Shown here in pieces: positions 28,050 to 37,281 of a stretch of DNA of 64,000 nt; the stretch's first letter is position 1, and each line of letters begins with the position of its first letter. The stretch lies in the NCBI GenBank assembly GCA_003990705.1, contig AP018318.1, positions 1,367,501 through 1,431,500 of the forward strand, in the 5' to 3' direction. The notes beneath the pieces are model-generated. The model saw only the letters and a program-made list of their open reading frames with translations, was not told the DNA's origin and ran no database searches. A program made the translations under genes and the position numbers. The stretch is from Nostoc sp. HK-01 (GTDB lineage Bacteria > Cyanobacteriota > Cyanobacteriia > Cyanobacteriales > Nostocaceae).

Positions 28050-29489
28050 CTAACTTTCTCTCGTTTCCCGACGTGCTTTTAGTTTTAACAATATTTCTGC
28101 GTGCATTTCACGAGTAATAGGGTAAAAATATGTCAAAACTAAACCGCAAATTAAACAAACAGTTGGTATAGGGCCAACAGCAAAACGAATAGCGGTGAGT
28201 GCAGATTCTGGTTGAATAGGTAGAGTTGTTTGTCCAACTACAGCTTCTTTAAAGCCAGCAGATTGTAAGGCATTACCTACTAAAAATAGCCCAAAAGCTA
28301 ATCCAAATTTCTGCAACAAAACCATAAAACCATAAAATATACCTTCTCGGCGTTGTCCAGTTTGGAGTTCATCTAATTCAATCACATCGGGAATCATTGA
28401 CCAAGGAACTAAATAAGCTGTAGACACACCAACGCCAGCCATTACAGCCATGACATACATTAAAACCAATTGACCTGGCTGTAAGAAAAATAGTCCGGCT
28501 GCGGCGATAATCCATAAACTCATACCGAGAAAATAAACCAATTTTTTGCCAATTTTTTTACTTAAATTGCTCCAGACGAATAACATAACTAAGGCAGTAC
28601 CTTGAACCGCAATCATCACTGTAGGTACGTCTGCTTCTTTCAGACCCATACAATTAGTCACAAAATAGGGAATGATGCTGGCAGTGATCTGCACCCCTAG
28701 CCAAGAAAAAAGATATATGCCAATGACAAACAGAAACGGTCGATTGGTAAAAACGATTTTTAACTGTTCAAAAAATGGTAGAGATGGGGGTTCTGGAATT
28801 TGGATACGTTTAGCTTCAAAGGCTAAAATGCGATCGCGGACTCCAAAAATACACCAATATAAAGAGACTACAGAAATTACAGTACAAATTACAGCTAAGA
28901 CAAAATATTGTTGTTGGCGGTCAGCAATTTGAGAAAAAACTATTTGCGCCAAAATCAGCGATAAAATACTACCACCAATGGAAAAAGTAAACCGGAAACT
29001 GTTGAGACTGGTGCGCTCATCATAATCTTGAGTAAGTTCAGGAGTCATTGCCGTATAAGGCAAATTCACCACAGTGTAAAAAACCTGAGAAATCAAGCCA
29101 ATTACCACGTAATACCAAAACAAAGCCGAAATATTAGTACTGCGATCGCTACTAAATTGCGGTACAATCCACTGCAAGAAAAAGAAAATACCAAAAGGAA
29201 TTGCACCATATAACATCCACGGAAGCCGACGACCCCAACGCCGAGATTTTGTTTTATCAGTCAACGTTCCGACAAAAGGATCATTGACTGCATCCCAAAT
29301 TTTGCCAATTAACAATACGCTACCAGCTATCCCTGGGGGCAGACCAGCGACATTTGTAAAAAAAACTAGCAAGAAAAATATCGAAATATTGGCAGTAATC
29401 GCTGGGCCTAAATCGCCCGCACCATAAGCTAGTTTTGTTTTAAAGTCCAGTTTTCTACTTAAAGTCCCATTTTGGGCAGAATCGTTCAT
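28050..29489 (-). CDS. MFS transporter of the glycoside-pentoside-hexuronide (GPH/MelB) family
   Basis: 479 residues with about 12 membrane helices. The family motif DPFVGTLTDKTKSRRWGRRLPWM sits between helices 2 and 3, as in MelB-type cation-sugar symporters. Both termini are polar and cytoplasmic. Substrate is not evident; sugars or glycosides taken up with Na+ or H+ are typical. It is divergent from the phosphoribosyltransferase gene with a 71-bp shared upstream region containing a HIP1 site. Confidence 0.9.
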   Translation of the reverse strand: MNDSAQNGTLSRKLDFKTKLAYGAGDLGPAITANISIFFLLVFFTNVAGLPPGIAGSVLLIGKIWDAVNDPFVGTLTDKTKSRRWGRRLPWMLYGAIPFGIFFFLQWIVPQFSSDRSTNISALFWYYVVIGLISQVFYTVVNLPYTAMTPELTQDYDERTSLNSFRFTFSIGGSILSLILAQIVFSQIADRQQQYFVLAVICTVISVVSLYWCIFGVRDRILAFEAKRIQIPEPPSLPFFEQLKIVFTNRPFLFVIGIYLFSWLGVQITASIIPYFVTNCMGLKEADVPTVMIAVQGTALVMLFVWSNLSKKIGKKLVYFLGMSLWIIAAAGLFFLQPGQLVLMYVMAVMAGVGVSTAYLVPWSMIPDVIELDELQTGQRREGIFYGFMVLLQKFGLAFGLFLVGNALQSAGFKEAVVGQTTLPIQPESALTAIRFAVGPIPTVCLICGLVLTYFYPITREMHAEILLKLKARRETRES

Positions 29490-29560
29490 AATATCTGGCG
29501 CTCGTACTAGAATAAAAAATTTGCGATCGCTATCAGTATTACCTCAAAATCACTTTCTTT

Positions 29561-30079
29561 ATGCCAGACCTTTACGTTTCTTGGTCAGAATATCACTATA
29601 AAATTGAACAACTGGCGGTTCAGGTGTATCAATCTGGTTGGGAATTCAACCAAATTGTCTGCCTAGCCAGAGGCGGACTGCGAGTCGGAGATATTATTTC
29701 TCGAATTTATCAAAAACCACTAGCAATTTTAGCTACATCATCCTACAGTGGCCCCGGTAAACAAGAAAGAGGCAATCTCACCTTTTCTCATCATTTGACG
29801 ATGACTACTGAACAGTTGGGTTCCCACATTCTTTTAATTGATGATTTGGTAGATTCTGGCATCACCCTTCAGCAAACTGTTCCCTGGCTAAAGGAAAATA
29901 TTGATTCTCCCATTGCAGAAGTCCGCAGCGCCGTTATTTGGTATAAAGCCTGTTCGGTGATCAAACCCGATTATTACGTTGATTACTTACCCGATAATCC
30001 CTGGATTCATCAGCCTTTTGAACATTATGAACATACAAATCCCGCAGCTTTGGCAGAAAAAATGAGTCAACTATGTTGA
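29561..30079 (+). CDS. Phosphoribosyltransferase (xanthine/guanine type)
   Basis: 172 residues. The PRPP-binding loop is HILLIDDLVDSGITLQQT, with the paired aspartates that hold the ribose. The N-terminal VCLARGGLRVGDIISR segment and the WIHQPFEHYEH C-terminal hood fit the type I purine salvage enzymes (Gpt/Hpt-like). It probably converts guanine, xanthine or hypoxanthine to the nucleotide with PRPP; the exact base cannot be told. Convergent with the AEC transporter gene 40 bp away. Confidence 0.87.
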   Translation: MPDLYVSWSEYHYKIEQLAVQVYQSGWEFNQIVCLARGGLRVGDIISRIYQKPLAILATSSYSGPGKQERGNLTFSHHLTMTTEQLGSHILLIDDLVDSGITLQQTVPWLKENIDSPIAEVRSAVIWYKACSVIKPDYYVDYLPDNPWIHQPFEHYEHTNPAALAEKMSQLC

Positions 30080-30120
30080 CAAAATTAAACCGCTTGAAAG
30101 GATGGGATAGAATCCAAAAT

Positions 30121-31038
30121 CTAAAATAGCCACAGCCAAACAGGTAGAGTCATCAGCAACAGTATTACTCCCAGTGCTAAGGAAGTCACGGCGAGGTCGC
30201 GGTCAAGATTGAAGGTTTCGGCTAACACCATTGTGGCAAATGCTGGCGGCATGGCCATTTGCAAAACAATTACCTTAGCAGCGGAACCAGACACGCCAAA
30301 AAGTGATAAAGTACTGCCGAGAAGCAGGGGAACTAGGAGCATTTTAATTGCCAAGCTGACGGCTGCTTGTGGGACTCTTTGCCAAGAATTGAGCCGAGAA
30401 AGTCGCATTCCAATTAAGGCTAGAGATAAAGCTACAGCACACCAACCCAATTTCTCTAAATAAAATTCCGCAGTGGTAGAGATACTAACTTGACGAAACA
30501 GTAAGCCAAAACCAAAACTCCACAGAGCGGGATTAATCAAGATAGCCTGAGCCATTTGCCAATAGTTTGTCCCACCATCGCCAAACCTAGATGCTAGGGC
30601 GACACCCAGACCGTAAGCGCCAAACAATGACCCTAGTAAATCGTAAAATAAAGCCCAAGCAAAATAATCTTGGCCTACCATTGCTAAAGTCACAGGAAAG
30701 CCGATATAACCTGTATTGCCAACCATTGCCGCTAAAATAAAACTTCCCTGAGTTGGGTGCTGGAAAGTTGTATTTGTTAGATAAGCTTGGCCTTTAATAG
30801 TTAACCAAGCCAAAAATGCCCCCAAGAAAATTGCTAAATGAGCGATCGCCGGGGCAATCCAAATCTGTGCGGATAAGTCAGCTTGACGTAAAAAAGCAAC
30901 AATACTTACAGGTACTCCTACCCAAAAAAGCCACTGACCCAAACGCGTTGGAACTGTGGTAGGTAGTTTCCGTCCCAGGAAAAATCCGATTAAGATTAAG
31001 CCTACCAGTTTGACGTATAGTTCTAGGAGGTTTGCCAA
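30121..31038 (-). CDS. AEC-family (auxin efflux carrier-like) permease
   Basis: 305 residues with about 10 hydrophobic segments in two halves. The VGNTGYIGFPVTLAMVGQ stretch in the middle and QMAMPPAFATMVLAETFNLD near the end are characteristic of the AEC/bile-acid-type fold. Bacterial members move malate or other organic anions; the substrate here is unknown. It is divergent from the VanY-type peptidase gene, with a 100-bp shared promoter region. Confidence 0.88.
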   Translation of the reverse strand: MANLLELYVKLVGLILIGFFLGRKLPTTVPTRLGQWLFWVGVPVSIVAFLRQADLSAQIWIAPAIAHLAIFLGAFLAWLTIKGQAYLTNTTFQHPTQGSFILAAMVGNTGYIGFPVTLAMVGQDYFAWALFYDLLGSLFGAYGLGVALASRFGDGGTNYWQMAQAILINPALWSFGFGLLFRQVSISTTAEFYLEKLGWCAVALSLALIGMRLSRLNSWQRVPQAAVSLAIKMLLVPLLLGSTLSLFGVSGSAAKVIVLQMAMPPAFATMVLAETFNLDRDLAVTSLALGVILLLMTLPVWLWLF

Positions 31039-31138
31039 AATTTCGCCAACAAAGACAGATGTAAAATGTACCGAATATGCTAATCTCTGTCCAGTCTACA
31101 GTCTGTTATGAATTTTGCACAAAAGCAGGAGTTAACCC

Positions 31139-31954
31139 TTGAATAAAGCTGGGTTTTCTGGAAAACCCCCAAATTCGTCCGGTGATACAGGTGATGACAT
31201 TCCAGTGGCTTTACGCGATACTCCTGATGTCGCCTCTAAGACACCTTTACAACCCTTGGTTTTGCTCATTGGGGGAGTCGCGGGATTTATCCTGCTGGCT
31301 ATAGTTAGTGGTTTTTTCTTTTCTCTCACTACACCGAAAAAAACCGCCGATTCTCAATCATCGCCTACTAATTCTCTCAGTACAACTCCAACCACTAATA
31401 ACTCTGGAAATTCTCAAGATAATAATGTGGTATTGGGGCATTTAGCATACCCAGAAGCGCCAGAGTCAGAGTTAGCGCCAATTACCGCAGATCGCCGGAT
31501 GAGAATGCGAAAGACGGCGGCGGAAAAGTTTCGCGCTATGACGCAAGCAGCGCGGAGTTCAGGTGTAATTTTGGTGCCAATTTCTGCTTTTCGCTCTGTG
31601 AAAGAACAAGAGCAATTATTTTTTGATATAGGAGCGCAGCGAAATCAAACCCCAGCCCAAAGAGCCGCCCTGAGTGCGCCGCCTGGCCATAGTGAACATC
31701 ACACGGGTTATGCGGCGGATATTGGAGACGGCGCAGCACCTGTGACTAATCTCCAGGCTGACTTTGATAAAACTAAAGCTTTTGGGTGGCTACAAGCCAA
31801 TGCAGCCCGCTTTGGTTTTGAGATGTCTTTCCCTAAAGATAATGTGCAAGGTGTGAGTTATGAACCTTGGCATTGGAGGTTCGTAGGCGATCGCCAAAGT
31901 CTAGAAATGTTCTATAAAGCGAGAAATTTAAAACCAGCTAAGACATCACCTTAA
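31139..31954 (+). CDS. D-Ala-D-Ala carboxypeptidase, VanY/M15B family, membrane-anchored
   Basis: 271 residues. One N-terminal membrane helix (about 39-62) follows a cytoplasmic tail, then a Ser/Thr/Asn-rich linker, then the M15 peptidase domain. Zinc ligands and catalytic residues are His187 and Asp194 in SEHHTGYAAD, and Glu242 and His245 in YEPWHWR. It trims stem peptides of peptidoglycan in the periplasm. The start is TTG at 31139: an AGGAG ribosome site lies 7 bases upstream and a stop codon is just before it in frame, so no ATG start is possible nearby. Confidence 0.9.
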   Translation: MNKAGFSGKPPNSSGDTGDDIPVALRDTPDVASKTPLQPLVLLIGGVAGFILLAIVSGFFFSLTTPKKTADSQSSPTNSLSTTPTTNNSGNSQDNNVVLGHLAYPEAPESELAPITADRRMRMRKTAAEKFRAMTQAARSSGVILVPISAFRSVKEQEQLFFDIGAQRNQTPAQRAALSAPPGHSEHHTGYAADIGDGAAPVTNLQADFDKTKAFGWLQANAARFGFEMSFPKDNVQGVSYEPWHWRFVGDRQSLEMFYKARNLKPAKTSP

Positions 31955-31967
31955 AGAAGAAGATAAA

Positions 31968-32046
31968 AGTCAGAATTCCGCATCAATTAGTGGCTGGTCT
32001 TTTCCCCACTAATTGACAATCTAAAATTCAATTCTGAATTCTGACT
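31968..32046. terminator. Nested double hairpin between convergent genes
   Basis: Outer arms AGTCAGAATTC (31968-31978) and GAATTCTGACT (32036-32046) are perfect 11-bp complements. Inside, CAATTAGTGG (31984-31993) and CCACTAATTG (32006-32015) are perfect 10-bp complements around a 12-base pyrimidine-rich loop. It probably terminates transcription from both sides. Confidence 0.7.
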
Positions 32047-32086
32047 CCTTAATTTTTACGAGTGACAAACAATTTTTGGGGTGACT

Positions 32087-32410
32087 TTATTTTTCCGCAT
32101 TTTCAAAATCTGTTAATGCACAGGCAAACTCTCTAAAACATGTTTTAATTAACACCTCTCTCATTCCTCTATCTAAAGAAGAATTACGGATCATATCTGT
32201 TAATTCTAAGAATAGATAGGAAACAACAAAACGGTCTTGGCGGTCAAATTGTTTGAGACAATTTAATATAAAGTCATAAAGCTCGGTTTTTCTGGGTTTA
32301 CTTTGTTCTTCCCAGATTTTGAATGCAAGTTGAAAAGTTTTTAGGCGAATCTCACTGATATTGTAGGAAGTGTCTTTGTAGCGAATTGACACGCGTTGAG
32401 GCAGTTCCAT
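32087..32410 (-). CDS. Conserved hypothetical protein, 107 residues
   Basis: I do not recognise the family. The protein is soluble and mostly helical, beginning MELPQRVSIRYKDTSYNISE and rich in Phe, Glu, Lys and Arg. The middle (YDFILNCLKQFDRQDRFVVSYLFLELTDMI) looks like two amphipathic helices. No signal peptide or membrane segment. Its codon use resembles neighbours and it is flanked by a strong double hairpin at its 3' end, which supports it being a real gene. Confidence 0.65.
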   Translation of the reverse strand: MELPQRVSIRYKDTSYNISEIRLKTFQLAFKIWEEQSKPRKTELYDFILNCLKQFDRQDRFVVSYLFLELTDMIRNSSLDRGMREVLIKTCFREFACALTDFENAEK

Positions 32411-32756
32411 AGGTTTTGGTGTAGAGAAATTATGTGAAGTATTATTCAGTCGTTTTTTCCTTTATCCGGAGAAATGTCTAATAATTCAAGGAGATGATTT
32501 CAACTTTTAACTTGCCTAACTTTAACTATGTATTAAAGTACTTGTGTTGCATAAAGTAGCTTGATCATCAGATTTTACCTATCTTTAATCCATAATTATT
32601 ATTTTTATTTATTATCATCAGTGTAGATTATTATATTTGTATAATTGATTTTATTAAGATTGACAAAAAAGAAAATATATGGTTGGGTAAAAAGTAAGTT
32701 GTAAGCTGATAACCCACAAAGAACTGCAAAAAATGTTGCAGTTAAGCTGAGGGAAT
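32411..32756. other. AT-rich divergent region
   Basis: Upstream of both the 107-residue protein and the diguanylate cyclase. Very AT-rich at 32580-32680. A small CTGCAAAAAATGTTGCAG hairpin lies just before the cyclase start. No gene found. Confidence 0.4.
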
Positions 32757-33602
32757 ATGAATTTAATCAAAATATTAGAGAATCAACCTAAATGGTGCAT
32801 AATATTGCTCAGTGCCTTATTTATAACCTTGATAGGTTGGTTAGATTACCAGATACCACCAGAAATTTTAATAGCAATCTTTTATTTAATTCCGATTGGA
32901 ATTGCCACATGGTTTGCTGATAACTGTAGCGGAGTAGTAGTTTCTTTGATTAGTGCAGTTACAAATTTTTTGGTCAATCAAAGACCAAACTTTCACTATT
33001 TACACCCTCTAGTACCTTATTGGAATACGATTGTAGTTTTAGTGTTTTTTTTATTTACAAATTATCTTTTATCACAACAAAAAAATACATTAAAAAATTT
33101 AGAAAAGCTGGCGCGTACTGATAATTTAACAGGATTACATAACAGGTCATTTTTTTGGGAATTAGTAAATATTGAAATTCATAAATCTTTAAGACATAAA
33201 GAGCATTTAACTATTGCTTATTTTGATGTAGATAATTTTAAATATATTAACGACCAATTTGGACATACTGTTGGCGATCGCCTACTATGCTTAGTAGCAG
33301 AAAATGCTAAAAATAATCTGCGTAAAATTGATATAATTGCCAGAATAGGTGGTGATGAATTTGCTATTTTATTACCACGCACTGGTTATGAAGCATCAGA
33401 AATAGTATTACAGCGATTGCAAAGAACTCTATCATCTGCCATGCAGGAACAAAATTGGCCTGTAACATTTAGTATTGGTGCAATTACTTTTATTAAACCA
33501 CCAACTTCAGTAACTGAAATGCTTGAGAGAGCCGATAATTTAATGTATGGTGCCAAAAAAAAGGGGAAAAACTTACTCCACCATGAATTATCAACAAATT
33601 AG
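32757..33602 (+). CDS. Membrane diguanylate cyclase (GGDEF)
   Basis: 281 residues. Three to four N-terminal hydrophobic segments (residues about 13-105) form a membrane sensor, followed by a GGDEF domain. The active-site motif RIGGDEFAILLP has GGDEF at 198-202, so the enzyme should make cyclic-di-GMP. An RxxD inhibitory site (RKID, 189-192) lies exactly five residues before it, predicting product feedback. A GAGGG ribosome site precedes the ATG. What the membrane part senses is not evident. A DUF1838-like gene follows 94 bp later. Confidence 0.93.
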   Translation: MNLIKILENQPKWCIILLSALFITLIGWLDYQIPPEILIAIFYLIPIGIATWFADNCSGVVVSLISAVTNFLVNQRPNFHYLHPLVPYWNTIVVLVFFLFTNYLLSQQKNTLKNLEKLARTDNLTGLHNRSFFWELVNIEIHKSLRHKEHLTIAYFDVDNFKYINDQFGHTVGDRLLCLVAENAKNNLRKIDIIARIGGDEFAILLPRTGYEASEIVLQRLQRTLSSAMQEQNWPVTFSIGAITFIKPPTSVTEMLERADNLMYGAKKKGKNLLHHELSTN

Positions 33603-33696
33603 GCTTGAACATAAAATCTAAAATTTAGCATTGCTAGTCGTCATTTTGACCTATTTAAGACTACCCTTTGTTTAGTCAGTTAATGAGGTAATAAAA

Positions 33697-34509
33697 ATGG
33701 TAGCAGAAGTTAAAGAATTAGAGGCGCAACATTGGGTAAAAACTCGCTCTTCTCTCGACTCTAGTGAATCTACATTTTTAAGTTGGAAAGGTAAAATTTA
33801 TAGTTTTATTCCAGGAGAGAAAAGAAAACTCTTATTTAAAATGTTGGGAGTGAGTGTTAGTCGGTGTATTTCCACAGAAGAAGGTAGTTGGGATTTTACT
33901 TCTCGTGAACTGACTTATTACTTAAACCCAGAAACAGAAGAAATTTTGCCCAAATGGGAAAATCCCTGGACTGGTGAAACTGTACCTGTGTTACACGTTG
34001 CAAATAATCCCGTGCAAGGACATTTTAAAGGTAAATTTCCGGCGCAAGTCGAGGGAGACAGTACAACTTTTGTCTTTGATATTTTTCCAACATATCCAAA
34101 TCCCCTGGCAGAAAATCCCAAATTTGCCGAATATAGCCCATATAAAACTTACCAAGCCGCAGAATTATTTAAATTAACTGTCCCCACCGCAGATTTATTT
34201 AATCCAGAACTCAATTCAGTTTCGCAGCTGAAGCTGAGTTGGGATAGGATTGGTCAATGGCTACCTTGGATGAAAATGGGTGATCGCACTGGTAATCTCA
34301 TTTATAGTGCTGTGGGTAGCAAAGTTAGCGGTTTAGCAGGATTACCCCAAGTACTACAAGATGAAATTAATCACCGCCTTCCTTTATATAAACAAGCTCC
34401 TAAAGCATTTTCTGATGGAGAAGATATGACTTCTTGGCTGTATTTTCAAAAGCATTTTGATGCTTACCTAGCAGGTGAAATCTTTCCCTTACCAGCAGCT
34501 GAGGAATGA
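33697..34509 (+). CDS. DUF1838-family protein
   Basis: 270 residues, soluble. The pattern FLSWKGKIYSFIPGEKRKLLFKMLGVSVSR, SRELTYYLNPETEEILPKW, then ENPWTGETVPVLHVANNPV matches what I remember of DUF1838, a family of unknown function. Tryptophan- and proline-rich with many aromatic residues. No signal peptide or catalytic motif is obvious. A GAGG ribosome site precedes ATG 33697. It may be co-transcribed with the diguanylate cyclase. Confidence 0.7.
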   Translation: MVAEVKELEAQHWVKTRSSLDSSESTFLSWKGKIYSFIPGEKRKLLFKMLGVSVSRCISTEEGSWDFTSRELTYYLNPETEEILPKWENPWTGETVPVLHVANNPVQGHFKGKFPAQVEGDSTTFVFDIFPTYPNPLAENPKFAEYSPYKTYQAAELFKLTVPTADLFNPELNSVSQLKLSWDRIGQWLPWMKMGDRTGNLIYSAVGSKVSGLAGLPQVLQDEINHRLPLYKQAPKAFSDGEDMTSWLYFQKHFDAYLAGEIFPLPAAEE

Positions 34510-34556
34510 TAATAATTTGGATAATTTGGTGTTGCTGAACTGGTGAATAGTTGAAT

Positions 34557-35015
34557 TCAAGCTTCTTCATTCATCAGCTTTGTCATCAGAAAACGCGCAT
34601 GTTTTTGATAGCCAACTCGATGGTAGAGTTTTTGAGCTTTGATGTTTTCAAAGTCTACCTCTAGATGAAGGGCTTGAACACCTAAATTATGGCAAATTTC
34701 CTCTGCAAATATCAAAGTCTGCGTACCGATACCTTGTCCACGATGCTTTGGACGAAGATAAAATTCATCCACAAAAGCATCTCGACCCCGGTATTCTAGG
34801 CTGTAACCTAACGTCAAAACAATATAGCCAATGACCTCATCTTCTTGCAAAATCAGCCATATTTGTCCAAAAGATTCATTCCTCAACAACTCTATGAGTA
34901 CATTGCGATCGCTATTTTTATCAAATGGGAGGTTTTCAGTTTCATGAAACTCCTCAACAAGTTCCAAAAGAATCGTTAGATCGGAAATAGCCGCTTTTTG
35001 ATAGTTAATATTCAC
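34557..35015 (-). CDS. GNAT-family N-acetyltransferase
   Basis: 152 residues. The acetyl-CoA binding motif is RPKHRGQGIGTQTLIFAEE (motif A, R/QxxGxG/A), followed by the beta5 region ALHLEVDFENIKAQKLYHRVGY. The acceptor substrate is unknown. Typical low-GC neighbour composition, unlike the second GNAT gene 170 bp downstream. Confidence 0.9.
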   Translation of the reverse strand: MNINYQKAAISDLTILLELVEEFHETENLPFDKNSDRNVLIELLRNESFGQIWLILQEDEVIGYIVLTLGYSLEYRGRDAFVDEFYLRPKHRGQGIGTQTLIFAEEICHNLGVQALHLEVDFENIKAQKLYHRVGYQKHARFLMTKLMNEEA

Positions 35016-35187
35016 AATACACCTTTAGATTCTTAAAATCGAAATAATAGGCTATACCAATCATTCTCGCTATCTGTAAATTTAGCTGACAATTTCTCAT
35101 CGTAAAGTATGGACTCTCACGAAACACATTGCATCGGGTCAGAAATAGGATGAGTTAAGCTTCTGACTCCATAGCACTGTGTGTGGT

Positions 35188-35664
35188 CTATTCCGCATTC
35201 AACGCCTTGCGGAACACCACCTTATCTTCCCCTGCCTTGTAAAAGTCACGAATACGCGCCTCCTCTTCAAAACCGCACTTTGTGTAGAAAGCCCGCGCTC
35301 GGTCATAGCTGGGAAGCCCCGAAGTCTCGACCAAAAAAATCCGCTGACCACTTGCCCGTAAAGTATTTTCCACATACTCCACCAGTGCTTTTCCTCGCCC
35401 TTGCCTCTGGTAGTTGGGATGCACAACAATCATTAACAAGTCCCATGTCCCATCCGTAAACGGGGCAGGCGCGTAGTAGGCGACTCCGCACGGCTCCCCA
35501 TTCTCCTCATCGGTGAGCCACACATGACCCTCGCCGATGTTGCCGCTGAAGTAACTCTCCAGCACGTTGCTCAGTTCTTCGGTTTCGTTTGCGGGGAATA
35601 GCTCTGCTGCTACAGCGATCGCAATTAACGCCGCTGCATCATCGGGCGTACTAGCTCGAATCAT
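35188..35664 (-). CDS. GNAT-family N-acetyltransferase, GC-rich
   Basis: 158 residues from ATG 35664 (MIRASTPDDAAALIAIAVAAE), which has a GGAG ribosome site six bases upstream; the open frame extends 30 codons further. Motif A is HPNYQRQGRGKALVEYVENTL, and the C-terminus has FLVETSGLPSYDRARAFYTKCGFEEEAR. Acceptor unknown. The coding sequence is clearly richer in G and C than its neighbours (68 percent over 35461-35520, by counting), pointing to recent acquisition from another lineage. Confidence 0.9.
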   Translation of the reverse strand: MIRASTPDDAAALIAIAVAAELFPANETEELSNVLESYFSGNIGEGHVWLTDEENGEPCGVAYYAPAPFTDGTWDLLMIVVHPNYQRQGRGKALVEYVENTLRASGQRIFLVETSGLPSYDRARAFYTKCGFEEEARIRDFYKAGEDKVVFRKALNAE

Positions 35665-35849
35665 AGGCAACTCCAGTACTGTCTGTTCATCAAATGTATG
35701 CGTGTTTGTACTGCTTACCAATGTACATGATGCAGATAGCTTTTCTCCGCACACTGATGACTTATAGCATTTGAGATTTTGGATGGGGAATTACTGTCAA
35801 ATCGAAATTAGCTTGATGGCAAGTATTCGCTATCTCAATCCTGCCAAAA

Positions 35850-36218
35850 TTAAAACTTTCGCATATTGTTCTTTTCAGGGTCAAATCCTCTAGAAAAGTG
35901 GGTGCTTTCATCATAATAAGCACCACTTAAATCTGCACCATACAGCTTAGTAAAGTTGAGTTTTGCACCCCGGAGATTCGCTTCTTTTAATTTGACACCG
36001 CATAAATTAGCTCGTGTCAAATTCGCCTGAGCCAAATTAGCTTGACTCAAGTCTGCTCCCCAGAGTTTAGCTTTGGCTAGGTTAGCTTGACTCAAGTCTG
36101 CTCCCCACAAATTAATTCCTGGTAAATAAGCGGAGATTAATCTAGCTCGACTTAAATTTGCTGCGGGAAAATATCTTTCACCTGCGGCGTAACTGCGCTT
36201 GAGTTGTTCAGCATCCAT
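35850..36218 (-). CDS. Pentapeptide-repeat protein
   Basis: 122 residues. Tandem A(D/N)LxX units run from about residue 22 to 105 (for example LWGADLSQANLAKAK, LTRANLCGVKLKEANL), predicting a short right-handed quadrilateral beta-helix. No signal peptide. Function of such small repeat proteins is generally unknown; some mimic DNA. Its start overlaps the end of the upstream gene by 11 bp, so the two are translated from one message. Confidence 0.92.
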   Translation of the reverse strand: MDAEQLKRSYAAGERYFPAANLSRARLISAYLPGINLWGADLSQANLAKAKLWGADLSQANLAQANLTRANLCGVKLKEANLRGAKLNFTKLYGADLSGAYYDESTHFSRGFDPEKNNMRKF

Positions 36219-36522
36219 GAGTTGTGTTGACCTTTTTCAGTAATAGAGAAGTAATATGTTCCCATTCCTGGTTTAGCTCGCCTATAAACTCTGGTTGACT
36301 ACTGCGGTGATACCAGTAACGTGCATTATGCAAGTCACCTTCTTGGCGATGTAAGTAGGCGTGAACCCAAGCACTATCAACATCATTGGCATTTTGGACT
36401 ATTTCGTGAGCTTGGTTCCAATTTCCTTTTTTGTCATACCACAGAGCTTGCAGCGCTTTTGGTAGGGTTTGGGGACATGAGACTTGTTTGTCGATCAATC
36501 GTAGGAATTCCTGAGTATTCAT
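36208..36522 (-). CDS. Conserved hypothetical protein
   Basis: 104 residues from ATG 36522, with a GGAG ribosome site eight bases upstream; a GTG three codons earlier is the alternative. The core WNQAHEIVQNANDVDSAWVHAYLHRQEGD followed by LHNARYWYHRSSQP resembles a small family I remember from many bacteria with the same AWVHAYLHR and ARYWY words, without known function. It looks helical and TPR-like. It overlaps the pentapeptide gene by 11 bp, so a two-gene operon is likely. Confidence 0.75.
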   Translation of the reverse strand: MNTQEFLRLIDKQVSCPQTLPKALQALWYDKKGNWNQAHEIVQNANDVDSAWVHAYLHRQEGDLHNARYWYHRSSQPEFIGELNQEWEHITSLLLKKVNTTHGC

Positions 36523-36642
36523 GATCGCCACTCCACAACTATCAAACCTATTTCTAAGATACTTGGCGATCGCCCTTGATTACAATTATTGTTGCAAACT
36601 GGAAAATACAGCTAAGGTAAAGTTATTCTTCAGGAGGTAAAT

Positions 36643-37281
36643 ATGGCTTTTAGTAGTTATAAATCTATTAGCGAAGTTCTCAAAACATTTCAGATTATCT
36701 ATACAGAATCTAATTTTGTTCTAGCAACAGAGTTTAATATTACTGATTATTTTCGAGAAGACTTAGCAATTGTTATGCGCGAAGGTGTAGTTGATAATTC
36801 CGAGTTTGCTATTTGTGAGAACTTAATTTATCCAGTTCTGAAAGAAGTTTGGAAGCAGTACAACAGTAAGTTTACTTTATGGAGTCATCAATCACTAAAT
36901 TATGATGAGCAATTATCAGGTTTTCCTGAATATATTTTGGCTAGACGTTCGCCTTTAGGGAAAATAGTTTTTGATAAACCATACTTTATTTTAGTAGAAG
37001 CCAAGCAAGATAATTTTGAAGCAGGTTGGGCGCAATGTTTAGCTGAAATGATTGCTGCTCAAAGACTAAATCAAGATTTATCTGTAGTTATCTATGGGAT
37101 TGTTTCTAATGGTGCAGTCTGGCAATGTGGTAAACTAGAAGCACAAAACTTTACCAGAAATATTACACCCTACACTATTTATGAATTAGACAATTTATTT
37201 GCCGCAGTCAATCATATTTTTCAACAATGCGAATTACAACTAGATAATTTACTGATATCTCACCCTAATTTCTCAACTTGA
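36643..37281 (+). CDS. Hypothetical protein, possible PD-(D/E)XK-like fold
   Basis: 212 residues, soluble. I do not recognise a named family. The segment FPEYILARRSPLGKIVFDKPYFILVEAKQDNFEAGWAQ, read as separate strands, has an acidic residue, then a hydrophobic strand with an E-x-K (VEAKQD) and a following helix with Gln. That layout is typical of restriction-endonuclease-like folds. No DNA-binding domain is attached. An AGGAGG ribosome site precedes ATG 36643. Its last 22 bp overlap the end of the convergent Rieske gene. Confidence 0.7.
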   Translation: MAFSSYKSISEVLKTFQIIYTESNFVLATEFNITDYFREDLAIVMREGVVDNSEFAICENLIYPVLKEVWKQYNSKFTLWSHQSLNYDEQLSGFPEYILARRSPLGKIVFDKPYFILVEAKQDNFEAGWAQCLAEMIAAQRLNQDLSVVIYGIVSNGAVWQCGKLEAQNFTRNITPYTIYELDNLFAAVNHIFQQCELQLDNLLISHPNFST

